A DNA stretch of 64,000 nt from Nothopassalora personata (taxonomy: Eukaryota; Ascomycota; Dothideomycetes; Mycosphaerellales; Mycosphaerellaceae), in the NCBI GenBank assembly GCA_033816765.1, contig CM066295.1, forward strand, positions 3,247,140 through 3,311,139. The letters are read 5' to 3'. The stretch's first letter is position 1, and every line of letters starts with the position of its first letter. A program made the translations under genes and the position numbers. Below are positions 53,876-64,000 of the stretch, one piece after another. Below the pieces are notes generated by a model that ran no database searches, was not told the DNA's origin, and was given only the letters and a program-made list of their open reading frames with translations.

Positions 53876-54244
53876 TTAAGTTCTACCGCGCTCGATCGCC
53901 GCAAGCGATCACCCCGACCACGTGTGCACAGAAACGCGCGTGCGACACCGAGTCCGAATGGCCGCAAACCAGACGACACTCGGAGCAGACGAATCCTAAT
54001 TCATTCCCAACCTGAACCTTAACCTACTCACGAAGAAGTTCCTCCGCGACGCGCGCCAACGACAGAACGGCACACTAACCGAAGGACAACGTGAGGTGGA
54101 AGACGAGTCAGAGTGGAATCCGGATTTCGACGACACCCAGGGTGTAGAACGACTGCGCAAGATGGCGCAAGAGACACAAGACGAGACTCAGGGCCGAGAT
54201 GGTGCTGAGCAGGCTCGTCAGCAAGAGGAGCACCGGCGGAGCGC

Positions 54245-54708
54245 AGATACAACTTGAGGCAAGCTGAGGCTTGATATACAGTTGGTGGACACAAGGCACA
54301 CTGCGGTGTGATACTGTCTTCGCTTGAGGCTTGTATTTTTCGAGAGAGAGAGTCTTAGTTTCTCTTCGTCGTAACGAAGATACTGTCTTCGCAGATACAA
54401 CTTGAGGCAAGCTGAGGCTTGATATACAGTTGGTGGACACAAGGCACACTGCGGTGTGATACTGTCTTCGCAGATACAACTTGAGGCAAGCTGAGGCTTG
54501 ATATACAGTTGGTGGACACAAGGCACACTGCGGTGTGATACTGTCTTCGCAGATACAACTTGAGGCAAGCTGAGGCTTGATATACAGTTGGTGGACACAA
54601 GGCACACTGCGGTGTGATACTGTCTTCGCAGATACAACTTGAGGCAAGCTGAGGCTTGATATACAGTTGATGGACACAAGGCACACTGCGGTGTGATACT
54701 GTCTTCGC
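54245..54708. repeat. 79-bp tandem repeat array in the TRIM
   Basis: Five units starting at 54245, 54393, 54472, 54551 and 54630. The last four are exactly 79 bp apart and nearly identical (one ttggtgg to ttgatgg change). The first carries a 69-bp insert that includes the 58-bp module 54327-54384, shared with the SINE-like element. Confidence 0.9.
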
Positions 54709-54829
54709 TTAAGGCTTGCTGCGGCAAGATATACATTGGATTGGATTGAATTGGGTAATGGCGATGGATATACCCCATTGCGATTGTTCACGCGTACGAG
54801 GGCGTACGGCGGTTTGAGAGGGGGGGTGG

Positions 54830-54990
54830 TGTCACGGTTTACCTTTGCACAGACGCACTTCGGTGTCACGTGACCTCGGGCCCGATCTTATCACGCGCTT
54901 CTCGCGACTTCTTACTTCTCTTCTTCGTAGAACTTACTCGATACTAAGGCTAATACACGTTTGCGCCCTGTTGCTGTCTTGTCCGTGTCA
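54830..54990 (+). repeat. TRIM 3' LTR
   Basis: 161 bp, with GTCACGTGAC at 54865-54874; followed by the TSD CTCTA. Confidence 0.9.
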
Positions 54991-57246
54991 CTCTATACTA
55001 GGTAAGGATAATCCGTCTACCGCGATTAATTTATAACCCTCTTTCTTCTTATAGGTAGCGATCCTATATCTTATAATAAATGATTCGGAGGTAAAGTTCC
55101 TGCTTACTCCGGAATCTATTATAGTATCTATCTTATGCCCGTTAACGATAATCTTAGTTCGAAACACTATTATCGTTAGTAATGCTTAAGCCTTTTCTAT
55201 GTTATATAACTTCCTTCGGTTGCTTATTCCTAGGGAGTTAATCCTTATCCCTATTTGTATATAGAACGTCGTACTTCGTGTCTCGAGGCCTCCGCTTAAA
55301 CCTAGCGCGAGTCTTTTTATATCCGTACCTACATTTAGTAACGTTCCTAGATCTTCTACGTTTCTAAGTAGAGTACGCGTACGTGTTACACTACGTTACG
55401 TAATTTATTCGATATAAATGTTCCTAACGGTATAAGATATCTAGTTCCTATTATTCGGCTCCCTATCGGTAGTCGTTCTATAATAGCGGTTACTAGATTC
55501 TCGGTTGTTTCTATAAGTAGGTATCCCTAGGCTATACCTCGTAGGGTGTCGAGTATCTTATTAAACTTAATAGAGTGTAGCATCCTTCGTCCGTCTATCT
55601 TAGGTAGGAACTCTTCGTATCTTCTTTATAGGTATACGGTTATGTTATATAATTTTTTAGGTGCATTAATCGTAAAGGTTAGTTATTTATTATTGTCGTT
55701 AGTGTCGCTCTCTTCTCCTTCGGAGAAATCTTCTTCGCTTAATTCTTCCGGATCCTAATCTTCTTCGATAGTATCTAGCCCGGTAGTTTCTTAACTTTCT
55801 TCCTATAGTTCCGGTAACTACGATCCGTTCTATCCTAGGTCTTAGTTTTCTTTATCGCCTCTATCTTCGTTAAAGCGGGATTCGTCGATGTCTACTTCTC
55901 GGAGCGTAGCGTTCTACCTATATATCGCTCCTAGGGTTCCTCTCGGTTATTAAGGCTAATACCCTACGCCTAATTTTGCGGCGTAGTAAACTTAATACGA
56001 GTCTTAGTAATAGAATTGCTAATAAAGGCTTCTATAACTATTTCGAGACTCGGATTCGATCTCGTAGTCGACTCTTCGTACTATTATATTAAACTGTCGT
56101 AGTTAGTTCTTCGTATTAAATAGAATAACTACTATTTACTACCTATAGTATTCTCCTCGTCCTTCTAAGGGGTCTAGGAGAGGCGTCGTGCTTCTATTAC
56201 TAGCTCTCTCCCCTACTTTCTAAGTATAGTCGGTATCTCCTCGAGTTCTAACGCTACTCTTAGATTTACTAGTTCGGGGTTGTATTATGTTAAACTATCC
56301 GCGGCGTACTATATTCTTACCGCGGCAGTCCCTTACTAGGTAGCTAGGTTTACTATATCCGTAGTAAGTTCGTGTTTCTTTTAAACTCCGGGATACTCTA
56401 TTCCCGTTACTATTCCTAATCTTACGACCTTTTTCGGTAACGTCGAGTTCTATTAGCTATAGTCCGTAGTACGGTTTATCCTTAGGCTTATTATTATAGT
56501 TGTCGTAGAAGCCTCTATTACGGTTATTATAGCCTAGTATATATCTAGCCTTTCCGGATACCTTAGAGTCGTATCGTCGTTCTATAGCTCTCTCGTAGAG
56601 CTTATCGTTAAGATTAATCGTAACTCTAATAAGGTCGCCTAAGCTATCGATCTTCCGACCGTCCCTTATTAACTCGTCCTTAATATGCTCCTTTAGTCCT
56701 CTCCGGTACATAACTTAAAGTGCTTCGTCGTCCTAATCGGTAAGTTACGCGTATTCCTAAAATTTAGTAGTATATTCGGTAGTAGATGTCTTCTAGGTTA
56801 AATGCTAGATGACACGAACGGTAGTAGCAATCTTATTAGAGACGCTAAAGACGCTCTTTATAGCATACTTAAGATAATTATATAACCTAAAGATTCCGTC
56901 GGCATTATCTTCTCCGTTACTATCTAGGTATTTCCTAAGGAATAGTTTAACCTAATACTATACTCGTCCTCTTAAGAAGGTAGTAGTAAAGATAGGCTTA
57001 AGGTTCTTAGGCATAGAGTTAAATAAGAAGTATATATCTATCTAAGAGACCTAAGTGTCGAACTTATCTCGGTCGCTATAGTAGTATTCTAGCTTACTAA
57101 CCTTAAGGGTGTCGTTACCTATATAAGTAGCTAAGGCATTAATAGTATCGTTCGCGGTCTAAGGTCGTCGGGCTCTACTTACTTTACTAGGGGCGGGTGT
57201 TCCCCGTTCACTCTATCGGTCTCCTATCGTAGAGAGCGTTTAAAGC

Positions 57247-57680
57247 TATTAGGTTTAGTATAACCTAATAATATTACAAGTTAAGAAGATAAGCTTAATC
57301 GGGTTTATTCTCGGGCCGATAGGAGGTCGAGGGAGAGTAATAAAGCAGTAGCTATCTTATCTTATAAAGACTAAGTAGTAGTAAGGTAGAGGTTAGGTTA
57401 TAGTATATTCTAAATAGTAATATTGAATAGTAAGTTAAACGCTTCGAAACTATAAGGGGATCTTAGCGTTCCTAAATATAAAGGAGATTCGTAGATCTCG
57501 GTAATTAGTCTAATTATTCTAAGCATAAGCAGTCTAATTAGTCTAAGCATAAGTAGTCTAATCGCTCTAAGTCTAAGCATAAGTAGTGTAATTAGTCTAA
57601 GTCTAAGCGCTTAGGTAGGATAAGTTACGTGTTTATCTTATTGTTATAATTCTAGGGTCTATAGAAATTATTCCGTAATA
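57247..57680 (-). repeat. Gypsy C right LTR
   Basis: 434 bp, TATTAGGTTT...CCGTAATA (RIP-altered TG...CA). Its U3 is a RIP-altered version of the gypsy B U3, including the 'agtctaagcataag' tandem units and a ttacgtg where B has tcacgtg. Confidence 0.8.
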
Positions 57681-57699
57681 CCCCCCTACCCCAATATTA

Positions 57700-60600
57700 A
57701 GCTTTTAAAGCTTATTAATACTCTAGATTAGCACTACGAGATAGCTAGCTCTTACGATCTTACTAATAGCGAATCCTAGTTATTATAGCTTTAGCTAGTC
57801 TATCGTTACGCCCGGCTAGCTCGAGCATAGCGCTTACTAGTACTATTACTAGGCTTACCCGCCTACCTTAGACCTTGTTCGAGTCCCTTCGTCTACCGGA
57901 TAATGTTAAGTATGTCCTTACTAATACGAATACGCTAAAGTCCGCCGCTAATATTATGTTCCGAGAGCTTAGTCCTTAGAAGCGGATTAAGGTGTTAAAG
58001 GACTTCTATAAAGGCTTCGAGAAGGTGTTCGAAGACTACTCCGTCTAGGTTAACCTATTTTTTAAGGAAGTTAAGAACGGTATAGGTAAGAGCTATAAGG
58101 ATAAATTCCTTAGTAATAAGAAGCTCGATGTCTTATTTCCTATCGTCGGTAAGATTCGTAAGACTAGTTTAGAGATTCGTAACCGAGAGAAGACTCTTTA
58201 AGCTACGCTTACCCGCTACTAGCTATAGTAAATAGATAATAAGATTCTTAATCAACGCGTTATCTCCGAGCTTTATAGTACTAATAGCGGGCGCCGCTAG
58301 TTTACGGCCTTTATTAATAAGTACCTAGACTACAGTAGGGCTATTAGTAGAATTTAGAGGGTATTAATCTAGCGTATAAGGATCGGCCGTAAGGGTATAG
58401 ATCGTAAGCGAATTCTAGAGCCTAGTAATCTTACCCGGTGCGATAGGGAGGCTAAAGTACGTAGTATTAATCTATAGTCGGCTAAGAGTAGGGAGATTAT
58501 TAGAAGATACCGCCTAGCCGTCTATAAGGATAGCCTTCTATACTTTATAGAGGGTACTATTACTAAGAAGTCCGCGTCCCTAGAGGATAGTATAGATTAA
58601 CCTAGACCATCTAGCTAGTAATAGCCTTAGCTACGTTAGCTACTACCGGGTAGTAAAGGTAAAGGACGTGTAAAGAGTACTACGCTAACTCTACTACTAG
58701 CCTCTACCTAGCCTATAGTCCTATCGAGAGGCGGTCGTAAGTCGAGTCGACTTAAGTAGCTCCGTATAGGCGAGAGTATAGGTAAGGGCATAACTACGCC
58801 TACTCGATCCTCGCCTAACCGAACGCTAGACGGCGTACCTATACGCGAGGGCAGTCCGCTAGGTACACCGGTTAGTACCCTACGATCTACTCCGGCCTTA
58901 ACTAAGAATAGTAATCCGATACTTACTATATTACCTTCGGCTATAATTAGGGATGTATTAGTCTTTAAGGATTAGATCCTATAAGAAGACGAGGCCCTCC
59001 GGATTAAGCGCGCTAACTGTACCTATAATAAGCGGTACTATAGCGTTAAGTTTAGAAACTCGATTAACGTAGATAGCATTAACTAGCTACCTAAGTACCG
59101 GATAGCGGGCCTTAAGATACTCGAATATGCTATCTCGTAGGTTCTTAAGAGGGATAGTAAGGTTAGCGCTATAATGTGCGATTAGCATATTTAAGATTTC
59201 TACTATAAGGCCCTCTACTTCGTTACGAATCCCGGTATTACCGCTAATACCCTATATAAGCGTGCGCTTAAGGTCTAAGACTAGCTCTTTAAAGGTAAGA
59301 GTTTCTTAGCTATTAAGGTAAAAAATGGGTCGTAGTTTTGCCCTAATAAGCGTAGTTAGAAGACTATTAACCCGCTTAGCTACCTCCGCGTTTAAGGTAA
59401 AGTCGGCCCTACGAGTAGTATCGTTACGTATACTAACTATAACTAGATCCTCGACAAATTCGGCATTAATAAAGCTAACTAAGCCGATCTTAATAGCACC
59501 GGTACCTACATTAATAGTAACATACTATACTAGTATAATAACGCTAAACTAGCGCCGTAGGTTAAAACGGTTAGAGAAATAATAAGTTGAGAATTTGACG
59601 TGTACCGATAGTACCTACGAGAATTGGATAAGGTTAGTAATAGCGGCGTCTACTATAACATGTAGTATTCTCTAAGCTAGTAGATTATGTAATAAGACCC
59701 CGGGCTATAGCTCTTATAAGTAGCGCTATACCCTTAATACTGCACTCGGTTTATCTCCTTCCCTAGGCCTACGATTTTTAGCTTTAATAGGGCTTATTAG
59801 GGGGGTGACGCGAATACTATAGTATAGTATACTAGGGTCGACTTAAACCTCGAAATTGAAAACTACTAGACTAGTAACCGGCTTAACATACTATACTCTC
59901 TTAACTTAGAGGGTACTAGTAGGCCGGAGTTTTTATACGGTTTTTATAAGTAAGAGAATGCTATAGAATTTATCTAGTAGTGCCGGAATAACGACTGTAT
60001 AGAAGACGGCCGATTTAAGCGTTTCTTCTTAGTTAGGGTTTATAATTACCTAAGCAAAAATAGCATTAGCTGGTTTAGAGAGGATCTAAGCGCTAGGTAA
60101 ATGCGGGTAACTACTATAGGCGTTCTAATAAGGCAGACCGCACATAAGAAGACGCTACGTTAGATTAACCCTTACTTTATCGAGATCCGCGACGATAACT
60201 ATCTTAAACTCTAGCGAAGCTAGAGCATGTACTAGGTAATAGATCTCTATCGTAACTTTAAGACGCCGAGTAAGAGCGCTATAGGGTTTAAGTATCGACG
60301 CCTAGTACCTAGCTATCCTTTCCCTACGGCCGTACACCTTAGTAGCATTAGCCCTCTATCCGATGCCCTAGCGGGTTTAAAGTCTTAGAACGATAACAAA
60401 GTTATCCTTAATGCTAGAAGGTGGCTTAACGCTACGGTCCGCCTAGACTTGGAGCTCTTTAATAAGAAGATGCATAATTAGCGCGTCTAAGCTATAAAAT
60501 TAATAGATAAGTAGCTTAGCTTAGTTACTACTCTTAAGTAGATATGCTTTATAAGCGAAGGGCGTAATAAGAGCTTCTTCCGTAACTACTATAGGAACTT

Positions 60601-60879
60601 CACTAGCTAGCTACTTAGGGACGCGTCTAATAAGACTAGTATTAGCTACGATAACGAGTAGGTCTAGATAAAGGAGTTATATAAGAATAAGTGGAACTAA
60701 GTAGTTAGTGCGGGTTTATAGGCTCCTAGTTTCTAGTTGATTTTTCGGCTATAGCTATAGCCTATAGGTTCTAATTCTAGTTCTAATTCTAGTTCTAATT
60801 CTAGTTCTAATTCTAGTTCTAATTCTAGTTCTAATTCTAGTTCTAATTCTAGTTCTAATTCTAGTTCTAGTTCTAGTTA
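57700..60879 (+). pseudogene. Decayed long ORF of unknown family
   Basis: One plus-strand frame can be followed for about 1060 codons with, as far as I can see, only stops explained by RIP (TAG/TAA at CAG/CAA/TGG, a TGA at CGA) and no frameshift. The first third is rich in Lys/Arg/Glu helices (KVLKDFYKGFEKVFEDYS near 58000). A middle linker is Ser/Thr/Pro/Arg-rich. The last third has longer hydrophobic segments (FLVRVYNYLSKNSISWFREDL near 60040). It ends in Ser-Asn repeats from a 12-bp tandem repeat. I recognise no domain, no DDE/RT motif and no TIR, so it may be a transposon protein or a subtelomeric gene family. Confidence 0.5.
60768..60879. repeat. 12-bp microsatellite
   Basis: About nine copies of ttctaattctag in tandem, at the end of the decayed ORF, encoding alternating Ser/Asn in its frame. 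Confidence 0.9.
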
Positions 60880-61737
60880 ATACTTCGGGTACGGCTACTT
60901 CTAGTCCTTAGATCTTACTTATTTCTTGTAGTTACTTATCTTCCCTTAACTAACCTTCTAGCTACGCGATAGACTCGTCTTTAGATTTATTAGGTTACTA
61001 GTACTAACACTTACTTGTTTTATAAATAGCGTTCGCATTATTCGACTATCTAGCCCGTTTAATTAATACTAACATAGCTACCCATTCCCTCGCTAGCTTT
61101 ATAGCATACGTTAACGTAGTATAACGGGCGCGAGTCGCGGTTATTAACGTTACTATTACGGTCTCTATTAGAAGAATTCTTTCGATCTTTACAAACTGTC
61201 GCTAGTAGGCCCTAGGATTACCTAACATCTTATATGTTAAGCTAAATAGTAGGGTTAGCTATTGTACTGCTATAAGACTACCTTAGCCTATAGCAACTAA
61301 CTACGCTACCTATAGTGCCCGGGCTTACTACTTTAGAACCTAAGGACAGGTTCGTAATAGGGGAGGATATACTAACGACTAATAGATTATGTTAACCTTA
61401 GGTTTAGAGGGGGTTCCTTAGGTCCAACTTGCCCTAATTTTATTTAGGTTTAATTAGACATTTAGGTAAGCTAGTAGGACCTAGTATAGCTATTAAGATA
61501 TATACTACGTAGTTAAGCATTGTAAGCGTAGCATTAAGGGTAACAATTCAATTTATACCTCTCGAGTAGAGAGTATAGGGGTTTAGGTCCGCTAATCCTC
61601 TTCTTTATCTAGCTACTACGCTACTCGTTACGTAACCTAATTTCACGGTCCCGGGACCGGCAAATACCCCTACTTACATAAGCACCGCTCTATACCACCA
61701 TAACTCGGACAGGCCTACATAGAGTAGTTAGTAGACA
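60880..61737. other. RIP-altered DNA without a recognised feature
   Basis: CA/TG-depleted, stop-rich on both strands. I could not align it to the gypsy or copia elements in this window. From about 61640 to 61720 CA and TG reappear, suggesting a junction. Confidence 0.4.
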
Positions 61738-62204
61738 TTACTACCTATAGTATCCTCCTCGTCCTTCTAAGGGGTCTAGGAGAGGCGTCGTGCTTCGGTT
61801 ACTAGCTCTCTCCCCTACTCTCTAAGTATAGTCGGTATCTCCTCGAGATCTAACGCTACTCTTAGATTTACTAGTTCGGGGTTGTATTATGTTAAACTGT
61901 TCGCGGTGTACTATATTCTTACCGCGGTAGTCCCTTACTAGGTAGCTAGGTTTACTATATCTATAGTAAGTTTATGTTTCTTTTAAACTCCGGAATGCTC
62001 TATTCCCGTTACTATTCCTAATCTTACGACCTTTTTCGGTAACGTCGAGTTCTATTAGCTATAGTCCGTAGTACGATTTGTCCCTAGGCTTATTATTATA
62101 GTTATTATAGAAGCCTCTATTACGATTGTCGTAGCCTAGTATATATCTAGCCTTTCCGGATATCTTAGAGTCCTATCGTTGTTCTATAGCTCTCTTATAG
62201 AGCT
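61738..62204 (-). pseudogene. Gypsy C-type gag fragment
   Basis: Matches gypsy C 56130-56600 (same direction), including the decayed zinc-knuckle region, with both copies RIP-altered at partly different sites. It stops abruptly at the SINE-like copy. Confidence 0.75.
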
Positions 62205-62975
62205 GTCGTCCTATAGAGAGCGCCTTCACGCGGCGGACGACGTAAGTATCTTCATTACGACGAAGAGAAACTAAGACTCTCTCTCTCAAAAAATACAAGC
62301 CTACTCGACTCGAAACAAGAAAAGACAGGTCGGACGAACCGAACGAACGAGATACGCTCAAAATCTACAAACAAGAACTCCGGAACTGCGAGAAGGGAAA
62401 GCGACGTACATAGCGTACACGTCGCTCGAACAACGAAGGCGCTGTCTACCTGTCGTCCCGGCAAACCACGTAAACTGCCGGCTGAAACCAAGAGAGGCGT
62501 TTAGGGGCGCAAACCACGTATACTGCACGGCTGGAACCAAGAGAGGCCGAGGGGGGGACGACAGCGAGGCCACTGCGACCGAGGAGCTACACTCGAGACC
62601 GGAGAACGCGACTGGATTGAAACAGAGGCAACGGGTGTTTCTTGGGATTTTGCTCGGTGCGTACGGGTACGGCCGGCTTGGCTTTTTAAAACAAGAACGA
62701 GACACGGGCGCAAAACTTGTCTCGCCCGGGGCAAGGCGACAAACCGCAATTCTCGACAAGACACGACTACCGGGTACGCGCGTACTACGCCGCAATATAT
62801 TCGATTTACGGTTCGAATAGCGAGCGTTGCTCGCATCTTTTAAGGAGTTTTTACGTCCGGGGTACGACGGGGCTTTTCTCCTTCTCTTAAATTTTGGTCT
62901 CGTTCTCGAGACCCGTGTTGCATAGTCTTTGACTCAAATAGCACGTTAATGGAATAATCAATCAATCAATCAATC
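62205..62975 (+). mobile_element. SINE-like element, copy 2
   Basis: Matches 13238-13999 end to end with only a few differences (most of them G to A or C to T) and a longer (AATC)n tail. There is no TSD: the left flank is a gypsy C-type gag and the right flank a D-type gag. The open frames inside are the same as in copy 1 and have no recognisable product. Confidence 0.8.
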
Positions 62976-63820
62976 TAGAAGAAACGTAGCCTCGCGAAAG
63001 CCCTTACGCGTCTCGACGGCGCCTTATAAGTAACGCGCTAGACTCGTATCGACTTACCTTAAGGGGTCTATATAGAAACTCGGACTTAGGAGCGACCCTT
63101 ACCTAGTCCTCTACCTTTTCCCTATTTGCCCTTCTTAGTTAAAGCCTCGATAGTTTCTAACCTACGAACCGCTTACGTATTACGGTCTTTCTATAGGTAT
63201 CTATTCCGGTACTCCGTCTTATAGTAACCCTTCCTACCGTAGCCGTAGTACTCTACTTTCGACTTCTAGCTAGTTAAAGACGAGCTACCGGCGTCTCGCT
63301 ACTAACTCGTACCCGAGGCGCCCGGTACTTAACTCTACTTCTATTACTTTAGGCGATCGGCCCGCTTATATACGCCCTTAGCTTTACGCTTACGACGTAT
63401 ATACTACCCGTAGTCGTACCCTCCGCTACTACCTCGGCGCTCGGTACTTTCGATGCGCGAGGCTAGGACTACTAGGTCTTCTCTAGTCGTAGGGATATTA
63501 TAGTAGCTAACGATAGCGGACCGTAAGTAAGGCGTAAGCTTCGCTAGTAGGTACCGTATATATGACGCTTCCGAGTAGTTACCTAACTAGTCCTCTATAA
63601 CATCTAGCTTAGTCGCGAACTAACGCGCTATCTAGTTATCCTTCTATCTCGTAACCTCGTACTCTAATATAACGTTAAGTACGCGATTTATAGGATTGCC
63701 GTATACGTCTCGGTAGAACTCCTTAAAGTCCTAGTATATATACCCTACGAGGTTAACTGCGCTATAGTTAGTATACTATCGCTCGCTTACCTCTCCGCTA
63801 AGGTATATAACCCTATATAG
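62976..63820 (-). pseudogene. Gypsy D3 gag fragment, truncated by the telomere
   Basis: Matches D1 from about 34798 to 35725 (same orientation), RIP-altered. The match ends at 'aaccctatatag', after which D1 reads GGACC and this copy reads TTAGGG. Confidence 0.75.
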
Positions 63821-64000
63821 TTAGGGTTAGGGTTAGGGTTAGGGTTAGGGTTAGGGTTAGGGTTAGGGTTAGGGTTAGGGTTAGGGTTAGGGTTAGGGTT
63901 AGGGTTAGGGTTAGGGTTAGGGTTAGGGTTAGGGTTAGGGTTAGGGTTAGGGTTAGGGTTAGGGTTAGGGTTAGGGTTAGGGTTAGGGTTAGGGTTAGGG
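63821..64000 (+). repeat. Telomere, 30 TTAGGG repeats
   Basis: Thirty perfect TTAGGG units running to the end of the window, G-rich strand 5' to 3' outward. This is the standard telomere repeat of filamentous fungi and sets the right edge as the chromosome end. No degenerate or interstitial units precede it. Confidence 0.99.

Larger units (their letters stand above)
53715..54990 (+). mobile_element. TRIM-like miniature LTR element
   Basis: 1276 bp: 161-bp identical LTRs (53715-53875 and 54830-54990), TGTCACGGTT...CCGTGTCA, with the TSD CTCTA (53710-53714 and 54991-54995) in gypsy C. A purine tract (GAGAGGGGGGGTGG) immediately before the right LTR gives plus orientation. The interior of 954 bp has no gag or pol, only non-coding DNA and 79-bp tandem repeats. 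Not RIP-altered. I cannot name the autonomous partner or the primer tRNA. Confidence 0.88.
50590..57240 (-). pseudogene. Gypsy C gag-pol relict
   Basis: Read right to left: gag (ATG region near 57230, core with an open fragment at 56457-56711), a decayed zinc knuckle near 56320-56370, protease near 55080, RT and RNase H (52140-53250), integrase (51000-51900) and a truncated chromodomain ending near 50600. It aligns to gypsy A/B along its length with dense CA-to-TA and TG-to-TA changes. Confidence 0.8.
49461..57680 (-). mobile_element. Gypsy C, RIP-ruined, apparently chimeric
   Basis: Gag-pol relict similar to gypsy A/B, with LTR-like ends at 49461-49924 and 57247-57680. R-U5 of the two ends match but the U3 parts do not, flanking bases AGACC and CCCCC are not a TSD, and the host element D2 is on the left only. 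The TRIM-like element at 53715-54990 lies within it. Confidence 0.75.

Noticed and set aside
54245..54708. CRISPR-like array
   Set aside because: The units are contiguous 79-bp tandem repeats with no spacers, inside a eukaryotic retroelement.
54108..54869. 253-codon minus-strand ORF with repeated Cys-containing segments
   Set aside because: It is the 79-bp non-coding repeat of the TRIM read in rotating frames, and runs into the LTR; no domain or start context.
57700..60879. DUF3435/Crypton-type (Starship) recombinase
   Set aside because: I looked for the tyrosine recombinase R..H..R..Y pattern and could not make it out in the decayed frame, so I left the family open.
63821..64000. Interstitial telomere repeat
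   Set aside because: The array is perfect, oriented outward and runs to the end of the window.

Overview
The window is the end of a chromosome from a filamentous ascomycete (Pezizomycotina; Dothideomycetes is my guess, not proven). Its last 180 bases are 30 copies of TTAGGG reading outward, and most of the DNA inside that carries the mark of repeat-induced point mutation (RIP): CA has become TA and TG has become TA, leaving long stretches dense in TAG/TAA stops and 'ctagta'-like words. Protein coding follows fungal families (SUV3 helicase, Ty3/gypsy chromoviruses, Ty1/copia elements).

Bases 1-8450 are ordinary gene-bearing DNA: a possible small two-exon gene, a mitochondrial RNA helicase (SUV3, minus strand), a TPR-like remnant, a variant protein kinase and a small Cys/His protein. 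From about 8450 to the telomere there is no recognisable host gene, only nested retrotransposons.

The nest can be read from target-site duplications (TSDs). A gypsy relict (D2) was entered by copia F (8753-16700, TSD TCCCT), by copia G (17536-41757, TSD TAAAG) and by gypsy B (42361-49346, TSD CGGCG). Copia G was entered by gypsy D1 (17749-36409, TSD CTATC). D1 was entered by gypsy A (18620-29946, TSD CTACT) and by an element that left a solo LTR (30483-30935, TSD CTACT). The 5' LTR of gypsy A was entered by copia H (18792-22947, TSD CACGA). Copia F carries a SINE-like insertion with a 13-bp TSD, copia G a second solo LTR (37408-37593, TSD CTTAG), and gypsy C (49461-57680) a 1.28-kb TRIM-like element (TSD CTCTA). 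Distal to gypsy C lie a decayed long ORF of unknown family, a gag fragment, a second SINE-like copy and a gag fragment capped directly by the telomere.

Two age classes are clear. Copia F, G and gypsy C, D1-D3 are RIP-ruined; gypsy A, B, copia H, the TRIM, the SINE-like copies and the solo LTRs are nearly free of RIP, although A and B carry a few RIP-type stops.

The most unusual signal is in the gypsy chromoviruses. All four examined (A, B, C, D1) carry an additional ORF in antisense orientation between pol and the 3' LTR. In A, B and C it encodes related Cys-rich, coiled-coil proteins. In A and B an antisense tRNA-like cloverleaf sits between pol and this ORF, and sequence identity between A and B stops just past it: their gag-pol and R-U5 are nearly the same while the antisense ORF and U3 are different, as if ORF plus U3 were exchanged as a cassette.
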